Part shown: positions 44,022-51,857 of the stretch, piece by piece | How the letters are laid out: each line of letters starts with the position of its first letter | Numbering within the stretch: position 1 is the stretch's first letter | Source of the DNA: Lachnospiraceae bacterium | Lineage (GTDB): Bacteria; Bacillota; Clostridia; Lachnospirales; Lachnospiraceae | Reading direction: 5' to 3' | Length of the DNA: 64,000 bases | NCBI GenBank assembly: GCA_029054245.1 | Contig: JAIDFQ010000005.1 | Span: forward strand, 104,158 to 168,157 | Position numbers and translations under genes: made by a program | Notes under the pieces: model-generated | The model's input: the letters and a program-made list of their open reading frames with translations, nothing else | Told to the model about the DNA's origin: nothing | The model's database searches: none

Positions 44022-45173
44022 ATGAAAGAACATTATGACTATTTAGTTGTGGGGGCCGGGCTTTTTGGTTCGGTTTTTTCACATGAAATGAAAAGAAATG
44101 GAAAGACCTGTATTGTAATCGACAAGCGGAACCATGTCGCAGGAAATATCTATACCAGTGTAAAGCGGGGAATTTCTATCCATGAGTATGGCGCGCATAT
44201 TTTTCATACTTCCAATCGCGCAGTATGGGATTACATGAATGAATTTGCGGAGTTTAATCATTTCGTAAATTCACCCATGGCGGTTTACAAAGATGAAATC
44301 TACAATCTCCCTTTTAATATGAACACTTTTTGCAGGCTATGGGGTATCAGGACGCCGGAGGAGGCGAAGAAAGTCATTAGGGAGCAGATTGCCCAGCTAT
44401 CTATTGAAAAACCGCAAAATCTGGAAGAGCAGGCATTATCTCTGGTTGGACGTGATGTGTATGAAAAGCTGATTAAAGGATATACAGAAAAGCAGTGGGG
44501 ACGAAAGTGCCGGGAGCTTCCGGCATTTATTATCAAGAGAGTGCCTTTGCGTTTTACTTATGACAATAATTATTTTACAGACAGGTATCAGGGAATCCCT
44601 ATAGGCGGTTACACAGCAATCATTGAAAAGATGCTTGCCGGAACGCAGATTAGGCTGAATACGGATTATCGTGATTTTGTCAGAGAGCAAAGTGAAGCTG
44701 CTGAACGTGGAGAGGACTTCATTTCTTATGACAAGGTGTTGTATACGGGCATGATAGATGAGTATTTTGATTTCTGTATAGGCAATCTGGAGTATCGTTC
44801 CTTACGATTTGAAAAGGAAGATATGCCGGATGTTGAAAATTATCAAGGTAATGCAGTGTTTAATTATACAGAAGGAGAGATTCCTTACACAAGAATCATT
44901 GAACACAAGCACTTTGAGTTTGGAAAGGGAGAAGGAACGGTCATTACGAGAGAATATCCTGCAAAGTGGTCGGTGGGGGATGAACCTTATTACCCGGTTA
45001 ATGATGAACGGAATAACCAGCTTTTTGCAGAATACCAGAAAATGGCACAGAAGGAAAAGAAGGTGCTTTTCGGAGGAAGGCTGGGACAGTATCGTTACTA
45101 TGATATGGATAAAGTAATTGAAGCAGCACTTGAAATGGTGAAAGAAGAAACATGCGCCGTAAGGCGCACTTAA
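44022..45173 (+). CDS. glf: UDP-galactopyranose mutase
   Basis: A 383-residue flavoenzyme that converts UDP-galactopyranose to UDP-galactofuranose. YDYLVVGAGLFGSVFSHEM is the FAD-binding GxGxxG fold and KRNHVAGNIYT the flavin ribose motif. GAHIFHTS, YTEKQWGR and ITREYPAKW are UGM signatures holding the active-site arginines. The length is normal for bacterial Glf. Galactofuranose would then be a building block for the surface or flagellar glycan. The ATG has only a weak Shine-Dalgarno and is probably coupled to the upstream regulator. Confidence 0.96.
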   Translation: MKEHYDYLVVGAGLFGSVFSHEMKRNGKTCIVIDKRNHVAGNIYTSVKRGISIHEYGAHIFHTSNRAVWDYMNEFAEFNHFVNSPMAVYKDEIYNLPFNMNTFCRLWGIRTPEEAKKVIREQIAQLSIEKPQNLEEQALSLVGRDVYEKLIKGYTEKQWGRKCRELPAFIIKRVPLRFTYDNNYFTDRYQGIPIGGYTAIIEKMLAGTQIRLNTDYRDFVREQSEAAERGEDFISYDKVLYTGMIDEYFDFCIGNLEYRSLRFEKEDMPDVENYQGNAVFNYTEGEIPYTRIIEHKHFEFGKGEGTVITREYPAKWSVGDEPYYPVNDERNNQLFAEYQKMAQKEKKVLFGGRLGQYRYYDMDKVIEAALEMVKEETCAVRRT

Positions 45174-45207
45174 AAAAGGGTGATTCATTCAAGATGAATC
45201 ACCTTTT
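45174..45207. terminator. Bidirectional terminator between glf and fliD-like gene
   Basis: GTGATTCAT (45180-45188) pairs with ATGAATCAC (45194-45102+), with GG/CC and A/T pairs extending the stem and an A-run and T-run on each flank. It separates two converging genes. Confidence 0.8.
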
Positions 45208-45248
45208 GATAATTTCTAGCCGCAAGCATCTGTCTCTGTACAAGCATA

Positions 45249-46556
45249 TCAGCAATAGCCGTTAAAAAGCATGCCGCTGTAATTGCTGGTCATATATGGC
45301 GTTGCAAAATTGTGACCGGGGTTTTTATAGGCAACAAGTCTTTTATCTACATATTCCATAGGGTTTAAGGAGACCTGATTGGTTTTCCGAAGGACGGTAT
45401 TGGTAAAATCCCTGATGGTAGTAAAACGTGTCCTGTTTTCGTCGCTTAGGATGGAACTTTTAAATGCGTCATCGTCAATCGCAAGCTGACCACTTTTATC
45501 AAAAGAAAATCCAATCTGCTCAAGGTCTTCCTGGTAATGGCGGGATATGTGAGACATTTCGTTTATAAGCTTTTTGCTCCGCGGATGTGAATCAAGGTAT
45601 TCCGCAGCAGCTTTGACAAAGGCATTATAGCCATGTACCAGATCGTTGACATTTTCTGTAAGGGAATCTAAGTCTGTCTTTAAACCGATTTCTGCCGTTT
45701 CACCTTCTATACTGCTGATGCCGTTTAAGGTGACATCAAATATCTTGTCGATTGTAAAATGATTCGTGGAAGCAGTGCGGGGCTCACCGTCTAAGAGGAA
45801 GCGGGCGTTAGAAGGCTGCCTTGACATAAAGTTAAGACCAAGGTAATCCACTGTGCCGGAAAGCTTACTTGTGGTTTCATCGGATACATGAAATATATAG
45901 TCCCTGTCAGGTTTAAGTCCGCTGGCTGTGGAGACGAGCCGCAGGGAGGACCTGCCTTTATCATCTTCAAATACGTCTGCGTTTACGCCAATCTCTGCAT
46001 TGGAAATTAAGCGTGCAAGACGTTCCTGGAGATCCCGGTTGCTTTCCCCTCCACGAATATTATACTGAAATTCATAGTTTAAGTCATTGATAGATATATC
46101 GAATGAATACGCGCCTGGTGTAAGGTCAGCCTTTTCGCTGGCGGGGAGGAAGGAACCTAAATTCAGCTGATTGGAAGCTAAAGCAGTAACTTCTATATTA
46201 AAGGAAGGAGATGCACCGATGATATTACTGCCGCCTACGTAAGTTGCAGTGGCAATATCTGGGTTGCTGGAATAGGCTGATTTTTTCCCCAGCATTTCCG
46301 TTTCGTCAAGTCCTCCAAGGGAAGCGATCGTATTGCGGAGCGCTCTTGCATTTTCTTTTAGACCGACAGCAAATGCGCGGGATTCGTTGCTGGAATCCAA
46401 GAGATAAAGAGGGGATTCTTTGTTTAGTTTTACTATCGAATGATAAATATTGCGCAGTTCGCTCTTTTTATGGGTATCATATTGAGTGGTCGTTTTGGGC
46501 GCATAGGTAGTCAGATAGTGGTTATAAACAGCATGAAGTGACGTATTGTAAGTCAT
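45249..46556 (-). CDS. Divergent FliD-like (flagellar cap-like) protein
   Basis: A 435-residue protein. The middle (ASPSFNIEVTALASNQLNLGSFLPAS with FNIEV, GAYSFDISINDLNYEFQYN and the later FTIDKIFDVTLNGIS) follows the FliD D2/D3 order, including the FLLDGEP and the L-T-E-N-V-N-D-L-V-x-x-Y-N-x-F segment of the cap family. The N-terminal helix is short and lacks the usual FliD start; the C terminus ends in MLFNGYC, unlike the GGS end of the FliD at 33.4 kb. It lies apart from the flagellar operon. It could cap or modify filaments, or be an exported adhesin-like paralogue. Confidence 0.65.
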   Translation of the reverse strand: MTYNTSLHAVYNHYLTTYAPKTTTQYDTHKKSELRNIYHSIVKLNKESPLYLLDSSNESRAFAVGLKENARALRNTIASLGGLDETEMLGKKSAYSSNPDIATATYVGGSNIIGASPSFNIEVTALASNQLNLGSFLPASEKADLTPGAYSFDISINDLNYEFQYNIRGGESNRDLQERLARLISNAEIGVNADVFEDDKGRSSLRLVSTASGLKPDRDYIFHVSDETTSKLSGTVDYLGLNFMSRQPSNARFLLDGEPRTASTNHFTIDKIFDVTLNGISSIEGETAEIGLKTDLDSLTENVNDLVHGYNAFVKAAAEYLDSHPRSKKLINEMSHISRHYQEDLEQIGFSFDKSGQLAIDDDAFKSSILSDENRTRFTTIRDFTNTVLRKTNQVSLNPMEYVDKRLVAYKNPGHNFATPYMTSNYSGMLFNGYC

Positions 46557-46775
46557 AAACTGCCCCTCCTTTCTTCCATGAATTTTAAAACCGTCAAAAC
46601 CGTTTGACGGGAAAAAGCCTCTTCTTTCTATAATATAATATATGCTGAAAGAACAAGAAGCTTTCTACATCAGGGCATAAAAACCTACTTTTATAATTTG
46701 ATTTTATCACGGAAAAGTATGGAAAACAATAGTATTTTTAGGCTAAAAAGAGCTACAACTACAAGCATTTTTTGC
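46557..46775 (-). promoter_or_regulatory. Upstream region of the fliD-like gene
   Basis: CCGTCAAA (46591-46598) and TTTGACGG (46603-46610) form a hairpin in what would be the 5' leader of the leftward gene. A TATA-rich stretch on the minus strand at about 46625-46650 offers possible -10 elements, with TTGTTC as a weak -35. No sigma-28 site is visible, in contrast to the main flagellar genes. The rest of the gap to 46775 is AT-rich without a gene. Confidence 0.4.
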
Positions 46776-47103
46776 AACAGTTCAGCCCACAGGGGCGGCA
46801 TGACACCTACAGTAAAGAACCGCTGCCGCTGACATCACGCCCTATCGTTTCAAGGCTCTGGCGAAAAATCGGCAATTTCACTTACAGAATTGGTCTATAT
46901 CAGGGGAATCCGGCATGGATGCCGGATTAGGAGCCATGCGGCATCCATGCCGCCAGGATCCGACCCGTCCGTCGTAAAATACCTATATCCAATTCTGTTA
47001 GTGAAATCCGATTTGTAGACGAGACTTGAAACGATAGGGCGTGATGTCAGCGGCAGCGGTTCTTTACTGTAGGTGTCATGCCGCCCCTGTGGGCTGAACT
47101 GTT
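46776..47103. mobile_element. 328-bp palindromic element (MITE-like) with perfect 79-bp arms
   Basis: Bases 46776-46854 and 47025-47103 are exact inverted complements over 79 bp. Partial pairing goes on inward (GAATTGG with CCAATTC; TATATC with ATATCC), and the centre holds two smaller hairpins at 46908-46927 and 46938-46953 whose cores are complements of each other. There is no open reading frame of note. Such structure fits a non-autonomous mobile element or a structured RNA. No clear target-site duplication is seen. It sits between the fliD-like gene and the rpmG promoter. Confidence 0.65.
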
Positions 47104-47134
47104 ACCATTTTTCAAGAGAAATGGCAAAAGATAG

Positions 47135-47163
47135 TTGACTGAAAGCACAGGATATGTTATAGT
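47135..47163 (+). promoter_or_regulatory. Sigma-A promoter of rpmG-secE-nusG
   Basis: TTGACT (47135-47140), a 17-nt spacer and TATAGT (47158-47163) are near consensus. They begin 31 nt after the palindromic element, which therefore does not interrupt the promoter. Confidence 0.8.
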
Positions 47164-47232
47164 ATTCAAACGAGATTAGATTTAGGTCTTTTTTTTATGC
47201 ACAAAATCCGGTAAAAGATTGGAGGAATTATC

Positions 47233-47382
47233 ATGCGTACAAGAATTACATTGGCATGTACAGAATGCAAGCAGCGTAACTACAACACTACGAAAGATAA
47301 GAAGACACATCCGGACAGGATGGAGACCAAGAAGTATTGTAGATTCTGCAAGACTCACACATTGCACAAAGAAACGAAATAG
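47233..47382 (+). CDS. rpmG: 50S ribosomal protein L33
   Basis: A 49-residue ribosomal protein with GGAGG at 47221-47225. It reads [17 protein letters not shown], then [18 protein letters not shown] and ends HKETK. Cysteines at 9, 12, 36 and 39 form the zinc-ribbon of the C-plus type of L33. The gene is short and easily missed; a longer frame at 47219-47407 overlaps it but has no ribosomal features. It begins the rpmG-secE-nusG operon, the usual order in Firmicutes. Confidence 0.96.
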   Translation: MRTRITLACTECKQRNYNTTKDKKTHPDRMETKKYCRFCKTHTLHKETK

Positions 47383-47409
47383 TTTGCAGAAGTCTGAAAG
47401 GAGTTAGAG

Positions 47410-47643
47410 ATGGCAGAGTCCGCTAAGAATGGAAAAGCAGATAAAACAGCAAATAAGACGTCTGGTGGGACGGGCTTTTTCAAAGGTGTCAAAGCCGAAT
47501 TTAAAAAAATTTCATGGCCGGACAAAGATTCACTTCTAAAACAGTCTGTTGCGGTTGTTTGTATTTCGTTTGTAATGGGAATCGTAATCGCAGTATTGGA
47601 TTTCTTAATGCAGTACGGCGTAGAATTCCTGACAAGTCTGTAG
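47410..47643 (+). CDS. secE: Preprotein translocase subunit SecE
   Basis: A 77-residue SecE. The N-terminal 25 residues are Lys/Thr/Ala rich, FFKGVKAEFKKISWPDKDSLLKQ is the conserved amphipathic helix and hinge, and SVAVVCISFVMGIVIAVLDFLMQYGV is the single membrane helix. It joins SecY and SecG in the protein-export channel. AAAGGAG lies upstream. Confidence 0.95.
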   Translation: MAESAKNGKADKTANKTSGGTGFFKGVKAEFKKISWPDKDSLLKQSVAVVCISFVMGIVIAVLDFLMQYGVEFLTSL

Positions 47644-47658
47644 AGTGAGGGTGATCGT

Positions 47659-48177
47659 ATGGCAGAAGCGAACTGGTATGTAGTACATACCTATTCCGGG
47701 TATGAGAATAAAGTAAAAGCCAATATAGAAAAAACAATCGAGAACAGGCATCTGGAAGATGAGATTTTGGAGGTTCGTGTGCCCTTGCAGGATGTAGTGG
47801 AGTTGAAAAATGGTGCAAGGAAGACGGTCCAAAAGAAAATGTTCCCGGGATATGTTTTGATTAATATGGTCATGAATGATGACACGTGGTATGTGGTCAG
47901 AAATACCAGAGGCGTGACGGGATTTGTAGGACCCGGAAGCAAGCCGGTTCCGCTAACGGAAGCAGAGATGAAGCCTCTTGGAATCAAGACAGAAAATATT
48001 TCCGTGGATTTTGCAGAAGGCGATACCATTGCAGTCGTAGCGGGTGTCTGGAAAGATACCATCGGTGTGGTACAGAGAATGGATTTCGGCAAGCAGACGG
48101 CGACGATCAATGTGGAGCTGTTCGGCAGAGAGACACCTGTGGAGATCAGTTTTGCAGAAGTAAGAAAAATGTCATAA
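47659..48177 (+). CDS. nusG: Transcription termination/antitermination factor NusG
   Basis: A 172-residue NusG. ANWYVVHTYSGYENKVKANIEKTI is the NGN-domain start, KMFPGYVLINMVMNDDTWYVVRNTRGVTGFVG the RNAP-binding region, and FAEGDTIAVVAGVWKDTIGVVQRMD the C-terminal KOW domain. It couples RNA polymerase to ribosomes and Rho. The gene lies 15 nt after secE. Confidence 0.97.
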   Translation: MAEANWYVVHTYSGYENKVKANIEKTIENRHLEDEILEVRVPLQDVVELKNGARKTVQKKMFPGYVLINMVMNDDTWYVVRNTRGVTGFVGPGSKPVPLTEAEMKPLGIKTENISVDFAEGDTIAVVAGVWKDTIGVVQRMDFGKQTATINVELFGRETPVEISFAEVRKMS

Positions 48178-48215
48178 AAGACAGAGGTCTTTGGCGTGGA
48201 TTGACAGGATATTTA

Positions 48216-48350
48216 TTGCAGCTTGACGCTGCATAAATATAGAGCAACTTTAGAATAAGTCTGTATGTAAAACGCAGACTGTGGGAGCAGAGGAGACTTT
48301 GCGCCATACCACGATGCAAAGATATTTGCATTATAATAGGAGGTGCCACA
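48216..48350 (+). promoter_or_regulatory. Promoter and L1-type leader of rplK-rplA
   Basis: TTGCAG (48216-48221) and TATAGA (48238-48243) with a 16-nt spacer are a possible promoter. Downstream, AGTCTG (48258-48263) pairs with CAGACT (48275-48280), followed by GTGGGAG and a later ACCACG, which resembles the ribosomal protein L1 binding site found in rplK leaders. A second hairpin, TGCAAA/TTTGCA, lies before the AGGAGG. L1 autoregulation of the operon is inferred. Confidence 0.5.
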
Positions 48351-48776
48351 ATGGCAAAGAAAGTAGAAGGATACATTAAGTTACAGATCCCTGCTGGTAA
48401 AGCTACACCAGCACCCCCGGTTGGTCCTGCACTTGGACAGCATGGGGTTAACATCGTTGAATTTACAAAGCAGTTCAACGCAAGAACAGCAGATAAGGGT
48501 GATTTGATCATTCCTGTTGTCATCACAGTATATGCAGACAGAAGTTTCAGTTTCGTTACGAAAACTCCCCCTGCTGCAGTACTTCTTAAGAAAGCATGCA
48601 ATTTGAAATCTGGTTCCGCAGTGCCTAACAAGACGAAGGTTGCAAGCATTTCCAAGGCAAAGCTTCAGGAAATCGCAGAAATGAAGATGCCTGACTTAAA
48701 TGCTGCAAGCTTAGAAGCTGCTATGAGCATGATTGCCGGTACAGCAAGAAGTATGGGAATTACAGTAGAGGACTAA
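48351..48776 (+). CDS. rplK: 50S ribosomal protein L11
   Basis: A 141-residue L11. [29 protein letters not shown] is the N-terminal signature (stringent-response domain) and the C-terminal RNA-binding domain ends [19 protein letters not shown]. It forms part of the GTPase centre. AGGAGG lies before the ATG. Confidence 0.98.
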   Translation: MAKKVEGYIKLQIPAGKATPAPPVGPALGQHGVNIVEFTKQFNARTADKGDLIIPVVITVYADRSFSFVTKTPPAAVLLKKACNLKSGSAVPNKTKVASISKAKLQEIAEMKMPDLNAASLEAAMSMIAGTARSMGITVED

Positions 48777-48799
48777 TCAGAAATCCAAATAAAATTGTA

Positions 48800-48853
48800 G
48801 AGTGGGAGGCGATTGGGAATGCCCACGCCGATTGAACCATAGGAGGAATAATA
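48800..48853 (+). promoter_or_regulatory. L1-like site between rplK and rplA
   Basis: GAGTGGGAGGCGATTGGG followed by CCCACGCC and ACCATAGGAGG forms a short stem that repeats the GTGGGAG motif of the rplK leader. The Shine-Dalgarno of rplA is adjacent. This is a plausible second L1 target. Confidence 0.4.
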
Positions 48854-49543
48854 ATGAAACATGGAAAAAAATATGTAGAGGCTGCAAAGCAGATTGACCG
48901 TGCAGTGGCATATGAGCCGACAGAGGCAATTTCGCTGGTTAAAAAGACAGCAGTTGCAAAATTTGATGAAACCGTTGAAGTGCATATCAGAACAGGTTGT
49001 GACGGACGTCACGCAGAACAGCAGGTTCGTGGAGCAGTCGTACTTCCTAACGGTACAGGTAAGACTGTTAAGGTGCTTGTATTTGCAAAGGGTGATAAAG
49101 TAAATGAAGCTGAGGCAGCAGGCGCTGACTATGTTGGCGGAGATGAGCTGATCCCGAAGATCCAGAATGATGGATGGCTTGATTTTGACGTCGTTGTCGC
49201 TACACCGGATATGATGGGTGTTGTAGGTCGTTTAGGTAAGGTGCTTGGTCCTAAGGGATTGATGCCGAACCCGAAAGCCGGAACTGTTACAATGGATGTG
49301 ACAAAGGCAATCAACGATATCAAGGCGGGTAAAATCGAGTACAGACTGGATAAATCCAATATCATTCATGTGCCGATTGGAAAAGCTTCTTTCGAGGAAG
49401 AAAAGCTTCAGGAAAACTTTGATGCTCTGATGGAAGCAATCGTTAAGGCAAAACCCTCAGCGCTTAAAGGTCAGTATCTGAGAAGCATTACAGTTACTTC
49501 AACAATGGGACCCGGCGTAAAGGTCAGTGTTGCAAAATTCTAA
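48854..49543 (+). CDS. rplA: 50S ribosomal protein L1
   Basis: A 229-residue L1. [21 protein letters not shown] starts the protein, [16 protein letters not shown] lies in domain I and [17 protein letters not shown] is the L1 signature in domain II. The C terminus reads [19 protein letters not shown]. It binds 23S rRNA at the E site and its own mRNA. Confidence 0.98.
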   Translation: MKHGKKYVEAAKQIDRAVAYEPTEAISLVKKTAVAKFDETVEVHIRTGCDGRHAEQQVRGAVVLPNGTGKTVKVLVFAKGDKVNEAEAAGADYVGGDELIPKIQNDGWLDFDVVVATPDMMGVVGRLGKVLGPKGLMPNPKAGTVTMDVTKAINDIKAGKIEYRLDKSNIIHVPIGKASFEEEKLQENFDALMEAIVKAKPSALKGQYLRSITVTSTMGPGVKVSVAKF

Positions 49544-49564
49544 TCTGAACTGGATTAAAATAGG

Positions 49565-49595
49565 AACCGTTCCTCTTTTGAGGAGCGGTTTTATT
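49565..49595 (+). terminator. Terminator after rplA
   Basis: AACCGTTCCTC (49565-49575) pairs with GAGGAGCGGTT (49580-49590) with one G-U pair and is followed by TTATTT. It ends the rplKA unit before the capA-like gene. Confidence 0.85.
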
Positions 49596-49632
49596 TGGAT
49601 AAGGATGTCTCGCGGAGCGCGGCATCTGTTGT

Positions 49633-49660
49633 TTGCATTTTGAGCAGAATGTGGTATTCT
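49633..49660 (+). promoter_or_regulatory. Promoter of capA-like gene, start on the ATG
   Basis: TTGCAT (49633-49638), a 16-nt spacer and TATTCT (49655-49660) preceded by TGG resemble the L10 promoter. The predicted start of transcription, 7 nt after the -10, falls on the A of ATG 49667, so the message would have no leader. Confidence 0.5.
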
Positions 49661-49666
49661 GTCAGT

Positions 49667-50950
49667 ATGAAAAGAAAATCAAAGAATCAGAGTTCAAAAG
49701 TAAATAGGAGGCGTATCCGCCAAAGACGAAGGAGTGGACCGGCAGCGGCTTTTTTGCTTACACTGTGTATGGTGGTGTCGATTGGTATTGCTGGTATGTT
49801 GCTTTTAAGGCTTTTTGCATCTGGACGGAGGGAGGAAAAGGCGTTTGGTCTGATGGATTTTGGGGTTTCTTCCGAAAAAATCCCAAAGGAGATAGAGGAG
49901 GAACCGCAGCAGCCCGATTCCCGATATGCAGCGGAGCTTTCGGATGAAGAATATCGGGAAAAGAACCGTATCTATGCATGGGAGAGCAGCTCCGAGGATG
50001 CCGTGACATTTGGATTTGTAGGGGATTTTCTGTTGGACGATGAATATGCGATCATGGCAAGTCTGTTAAAGCGGGGAATTACAATAGAAAACGGAATATC
50101 AGAGCCTTTGCTTGCACAGATGCGGGAAGTGGATATTATGGTGGCAAACAATGAATTTCCCTTTACGGACCGGGGCACGCCCACTGCGGATAAGACTTTT
50201 ACCTTCCGCGCAGATACGGATACGGTATCTTATCTCCATGACATGGGAGTGGATGTGGCAGTACTTGCAAACAATCATATTTATGATTTTGGCGAAGTAG
50301 GGCTTTTAGATACGTTGGATACACTGGAAAATGCCGGAATACCGCAGGTTGGTGCGGGTAGAAATTTGGAGGAAGCCTCAGCGCCTCTTTATTTCATTGT
50401 GAATGATATGAAGATTGCGGTAGTGGCGGCGACGCAGATAGAAAGGTTGGATAATCCGGACACAAAAGGAGCGACTGAAAGCAGCGCAGGCGTATTCAGA
50501 TGCTGGAATCCCGACAAATTATATGAAACGGTTGCCAAGGCAAAGGAAAACAGTGATTTTGTGATTGTCTATATCCATTGGGGAACAGAAAATCAGGCAG
50601 AACCGGATTGGGCACAGCTTGAACAGGCACCACGTATCGCAGAGGCAGGTGCAGATTTGATCATAGGAGATCATTCCCACTGTCTGCAGGGAATTACTTA
50701 CTGTGGGGACACACCAGTGATTTATAGCATGGGAAATTTCTGGTTCAATTCAAAGACTCTGGACACCGGAATGGTGAAGGTGACGATCGGACAGGAGGGG
50801 CTTAAATCGTTTCAGTTTGTGCCGGCAATCCAGTCAAGCTGCAAGGTGGATCTGGCATATGGGGAGGATAAAGAAAGAATCCTCGCTTATATGCGGGGAC
50901 TGTCGCCTGATGTGCGCATTGATGAAGAAGGGTTTGTGAGCAAAAATTGA
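49667..50950 (+). CDS. CapA-like metallophosphatase, membrane anchored
   Basis: A 427-residue protein. Residues 1-25 are strongly basic (KRKSKNQSSKVNRRRIRQRR) and residues 28-47 (AAAFLLTLCMVVSIGIAGML) are a single membrane helix, so the body lies outside the cell. From residue 110 the CapA/PGA_cap fold begins: VTFGFVGDFLLDD, VMVANNEFPFTDRG, VAVLANNHIYDFGEVGL, VIVYIHWGTENQAEPDW and DLIIGDHSHCLQGI, with the metal-binding Asp, Asn and His residues of calcineurin-like phosphatases. CapA relatives take part in poly-gamma-glutamate or wall polymer synthesis. There is no clear Shine-Dalgarno. Its place between rplA and rplJ is unusual. Confidence 0.85.
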   Translation: MKRKSKNQSSKVNRRRIRQRRRSGPAAAFLLTLCMVVSIGIAGMLLLRLFASGRREEKAFGLMDFGVSSEKIPKEIEEEPQQPDSRYAAELSDEEYREKNRIYAWESSSEDAVTFGFVGDFLLDDEYAIMASLLKRGITIENGISEPLLAQMREVDIMVANNEFPFTDRGTPTADKTFTFRADTDTVSYLHDMGVDVAVLANNHIYDFGEVGLLDTLDTLENAGIPQVGAGRNLEEASAPLYFIVNDMKIAVVAATQIERLDNPDTKGATESSAGVFRCWNPDKLYETVAKAKENSDFVIVYIHWGTENQAEPDWAQLEQAPRIAEAGADLIIGDHSHCLQGITYCGDTPVIYSMGNFWFNSKTLDTGMVKVTIGQEGLKSFQFVPAIQSSCKVDLAYGEDKERILAYMRGLSPDVRIDEEGFVSKN

Positions 50951-50960
50951 AAAGATATGG

Positions 50961-50989
50961 TTGACATAGAACACAGTATGTGGTATTTT
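50961..50989 (+). promoter_or_regulatory. Sigma-A promoter of rplJ-rplL
   Basis: TTGACA (50961-50966), a 17-nt spacer and TATTTT (50984-50989) begin 11 nt after the capA-like stop codon and lead into the L10 leader. Confidence 0.8.
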
Positions 50990-50995
50990 AAGAAA

Positions 50996-51128
50996 GGTCG
51001 TTTGACCATGCCGAAGACAGTAGGTGCCCGTGAATCTTTTAAACAGATGAGGGCGTAAGCGTAACGCCTACCGAGGAGAAGAGTTTATGTATGAGATTTC
51101 GCCCTTCCGTCTTTGGAGGGGTTTTTTT
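50996..51128 (+). ncRNA. Ribosomal protein L10 leader with attenuator
   Basis: The segment has the features of the L10 leader family: a purine-rich AAGAAAGGTCG start, CCGAAGACAGTAGGTGC, GGCGTAAGC and GCCTACCGAGGAGAAG, in which the GTAGGT and GCCTAC parts pair. It ends in CCCTTCC (51102-51108) and GGAGGGG (51115-51121) followed by seven T residues, a terminator-like hairpin. Binding of the L10-L12 complex is known to control this kind of leader. Confidence 0.9.
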
Positions 51129-51168
51129 AACTCCTATCGGCACCAAAATCTAACAGGAGGTAAAGAAA

Positions 51169-51723
51169 GTGGCAAAAGTTGAATTGAAACAACCTATCGT
51201 TGAAGAGATTTCTGCCAGCATCAAAGATGCGCAGTCCGTTGTTCTTGTTGACTATCGTGGACTTACGGTAGAGCAGGACACAAATCTTCGTAAACAGCTT
51301 CGTGAAGCAGGTGTTACTTACAAGGTTTACAAGAATACAATGATGAACTTCGCATTTAAGGGAACAGACTGTGAAGGTCTTACTGCTTATCTGGAAGGTC
51401 CTAGTGCAATTGCAATCTCTACAACAGATGCAACAGCTCCCGCAAGAATCCTCTGCAAGTTTGCAAAGGAAGCGCCCAAGCTGGAAGTTAAGGGCGGCAT
51501 TGTTGAGGGCGCAGCATATGATGCAAGCGGTATTGCGGAAATCGCAAAAGTTCCTTCAAGGGAAGAATTGCTTTCCAAGCTGCTTGGAAGTATCCAGTCT
51601 CCGATTACCAACTTCGCTCGTGTCATGAACCAGCTGGCAGAAAAAGGCGGAGCAGGAGAATGCGAGGCGCCTGCTGCATCTGAGGAAGCAGCACCGGCAG
51701 AAGAAGCGCCAGCAGCAGAATAG
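51169..51723 (+). CDS. rplJ: 50S ribosomal protein L10
   Basis: A 184-residue L10 with a GTG start and AGGAGG at 51156-51161. The N terminus (VELKQPIVEEISASIKDAQSVVLVDYRGLTVEQ) and YKVYKNTMMNFAF bind 23S rRNA; the C-terminal helix ILLSIQSPITNFARVMNQLAE-type binds L7/L12 dimers. The last 20 residues are Ala/Glu rich. It forms the base of the ribosomal stalk. Confidence 0.98.
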   Translation: MAKVELKQPIVEEISASIKDAQSVVLVDYRGLTVEQDTNLRKQLREAGVTYKVYKNTMMNFAFKGTDCEGLTAYLEGPSAIAISTTDATAPARILCKFAKEAPKLEVKGGIVEGAAYDASGIAEIAKVPSREELLSKLLGSIQSPITNFARVMNQLAEKGGAGECEAPAASEEAAPAEEAPAAE

Positions 51724-51763
51724 TTTTTGCCGATTCTGGCAGAAAAGAATGAGACATTAATAA

Positions 51764-51838
51764 ATGAAACATTTAAAAATGGTACATTTAAAAATGGCAC
51801 ATTTAAAAATGGTACATTTAAAACAGAACGAACACTAA
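51764..51838 (+). repeat. 15-bp tandem repeats that could encode a 24-residue peptide
   Basis: Copies at 51769-51783, 51784-51798 and 51799-51813, plus a partial one from 51814, carry the unit ACATTTAAAAATGGT with one change (T to C) in copy 2. Fifteen bases keep the reading frame, and an ATG at 51764 gives a 24-residue peptide [20 protein letters not shown] plus QNEH. There is only a weak ribosome binding site. It lies in the spacer between rplJ and rplL, where it may act as a spacer, a structural or a translation-coupling element. Confidence 0.5.
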
Positions 51839-51857
51839 TAAAATGGAGGAAATGAAA

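Noticed and set aside
46908..46953. Centre of the palindromic element as a simple rho-independent terminator
   Set aside because: The hairpins lack a T-run and are part of a much larger inverted structure with perfect outer arms.
47219..47407. 62-residue open frame at the rpmG position
   Set aside because: It is out of frame with the L33 coding sequence at 47233-47382, which has the ribosome binding site and all four zinc cysteines.
49595..49666. TTG-started N-terminal extension of the capA-like gene
   Set aside because: It begins in the T-tail of the rplA terminator and has no hydrophobic or conserved segment; ATG 49667 directly precedes the basic and membrane segment.
51769..51824. CRISPR-like array between rplJ and rplL
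   Set aside because: The 15-bp units are directly adjacent with no spacers.
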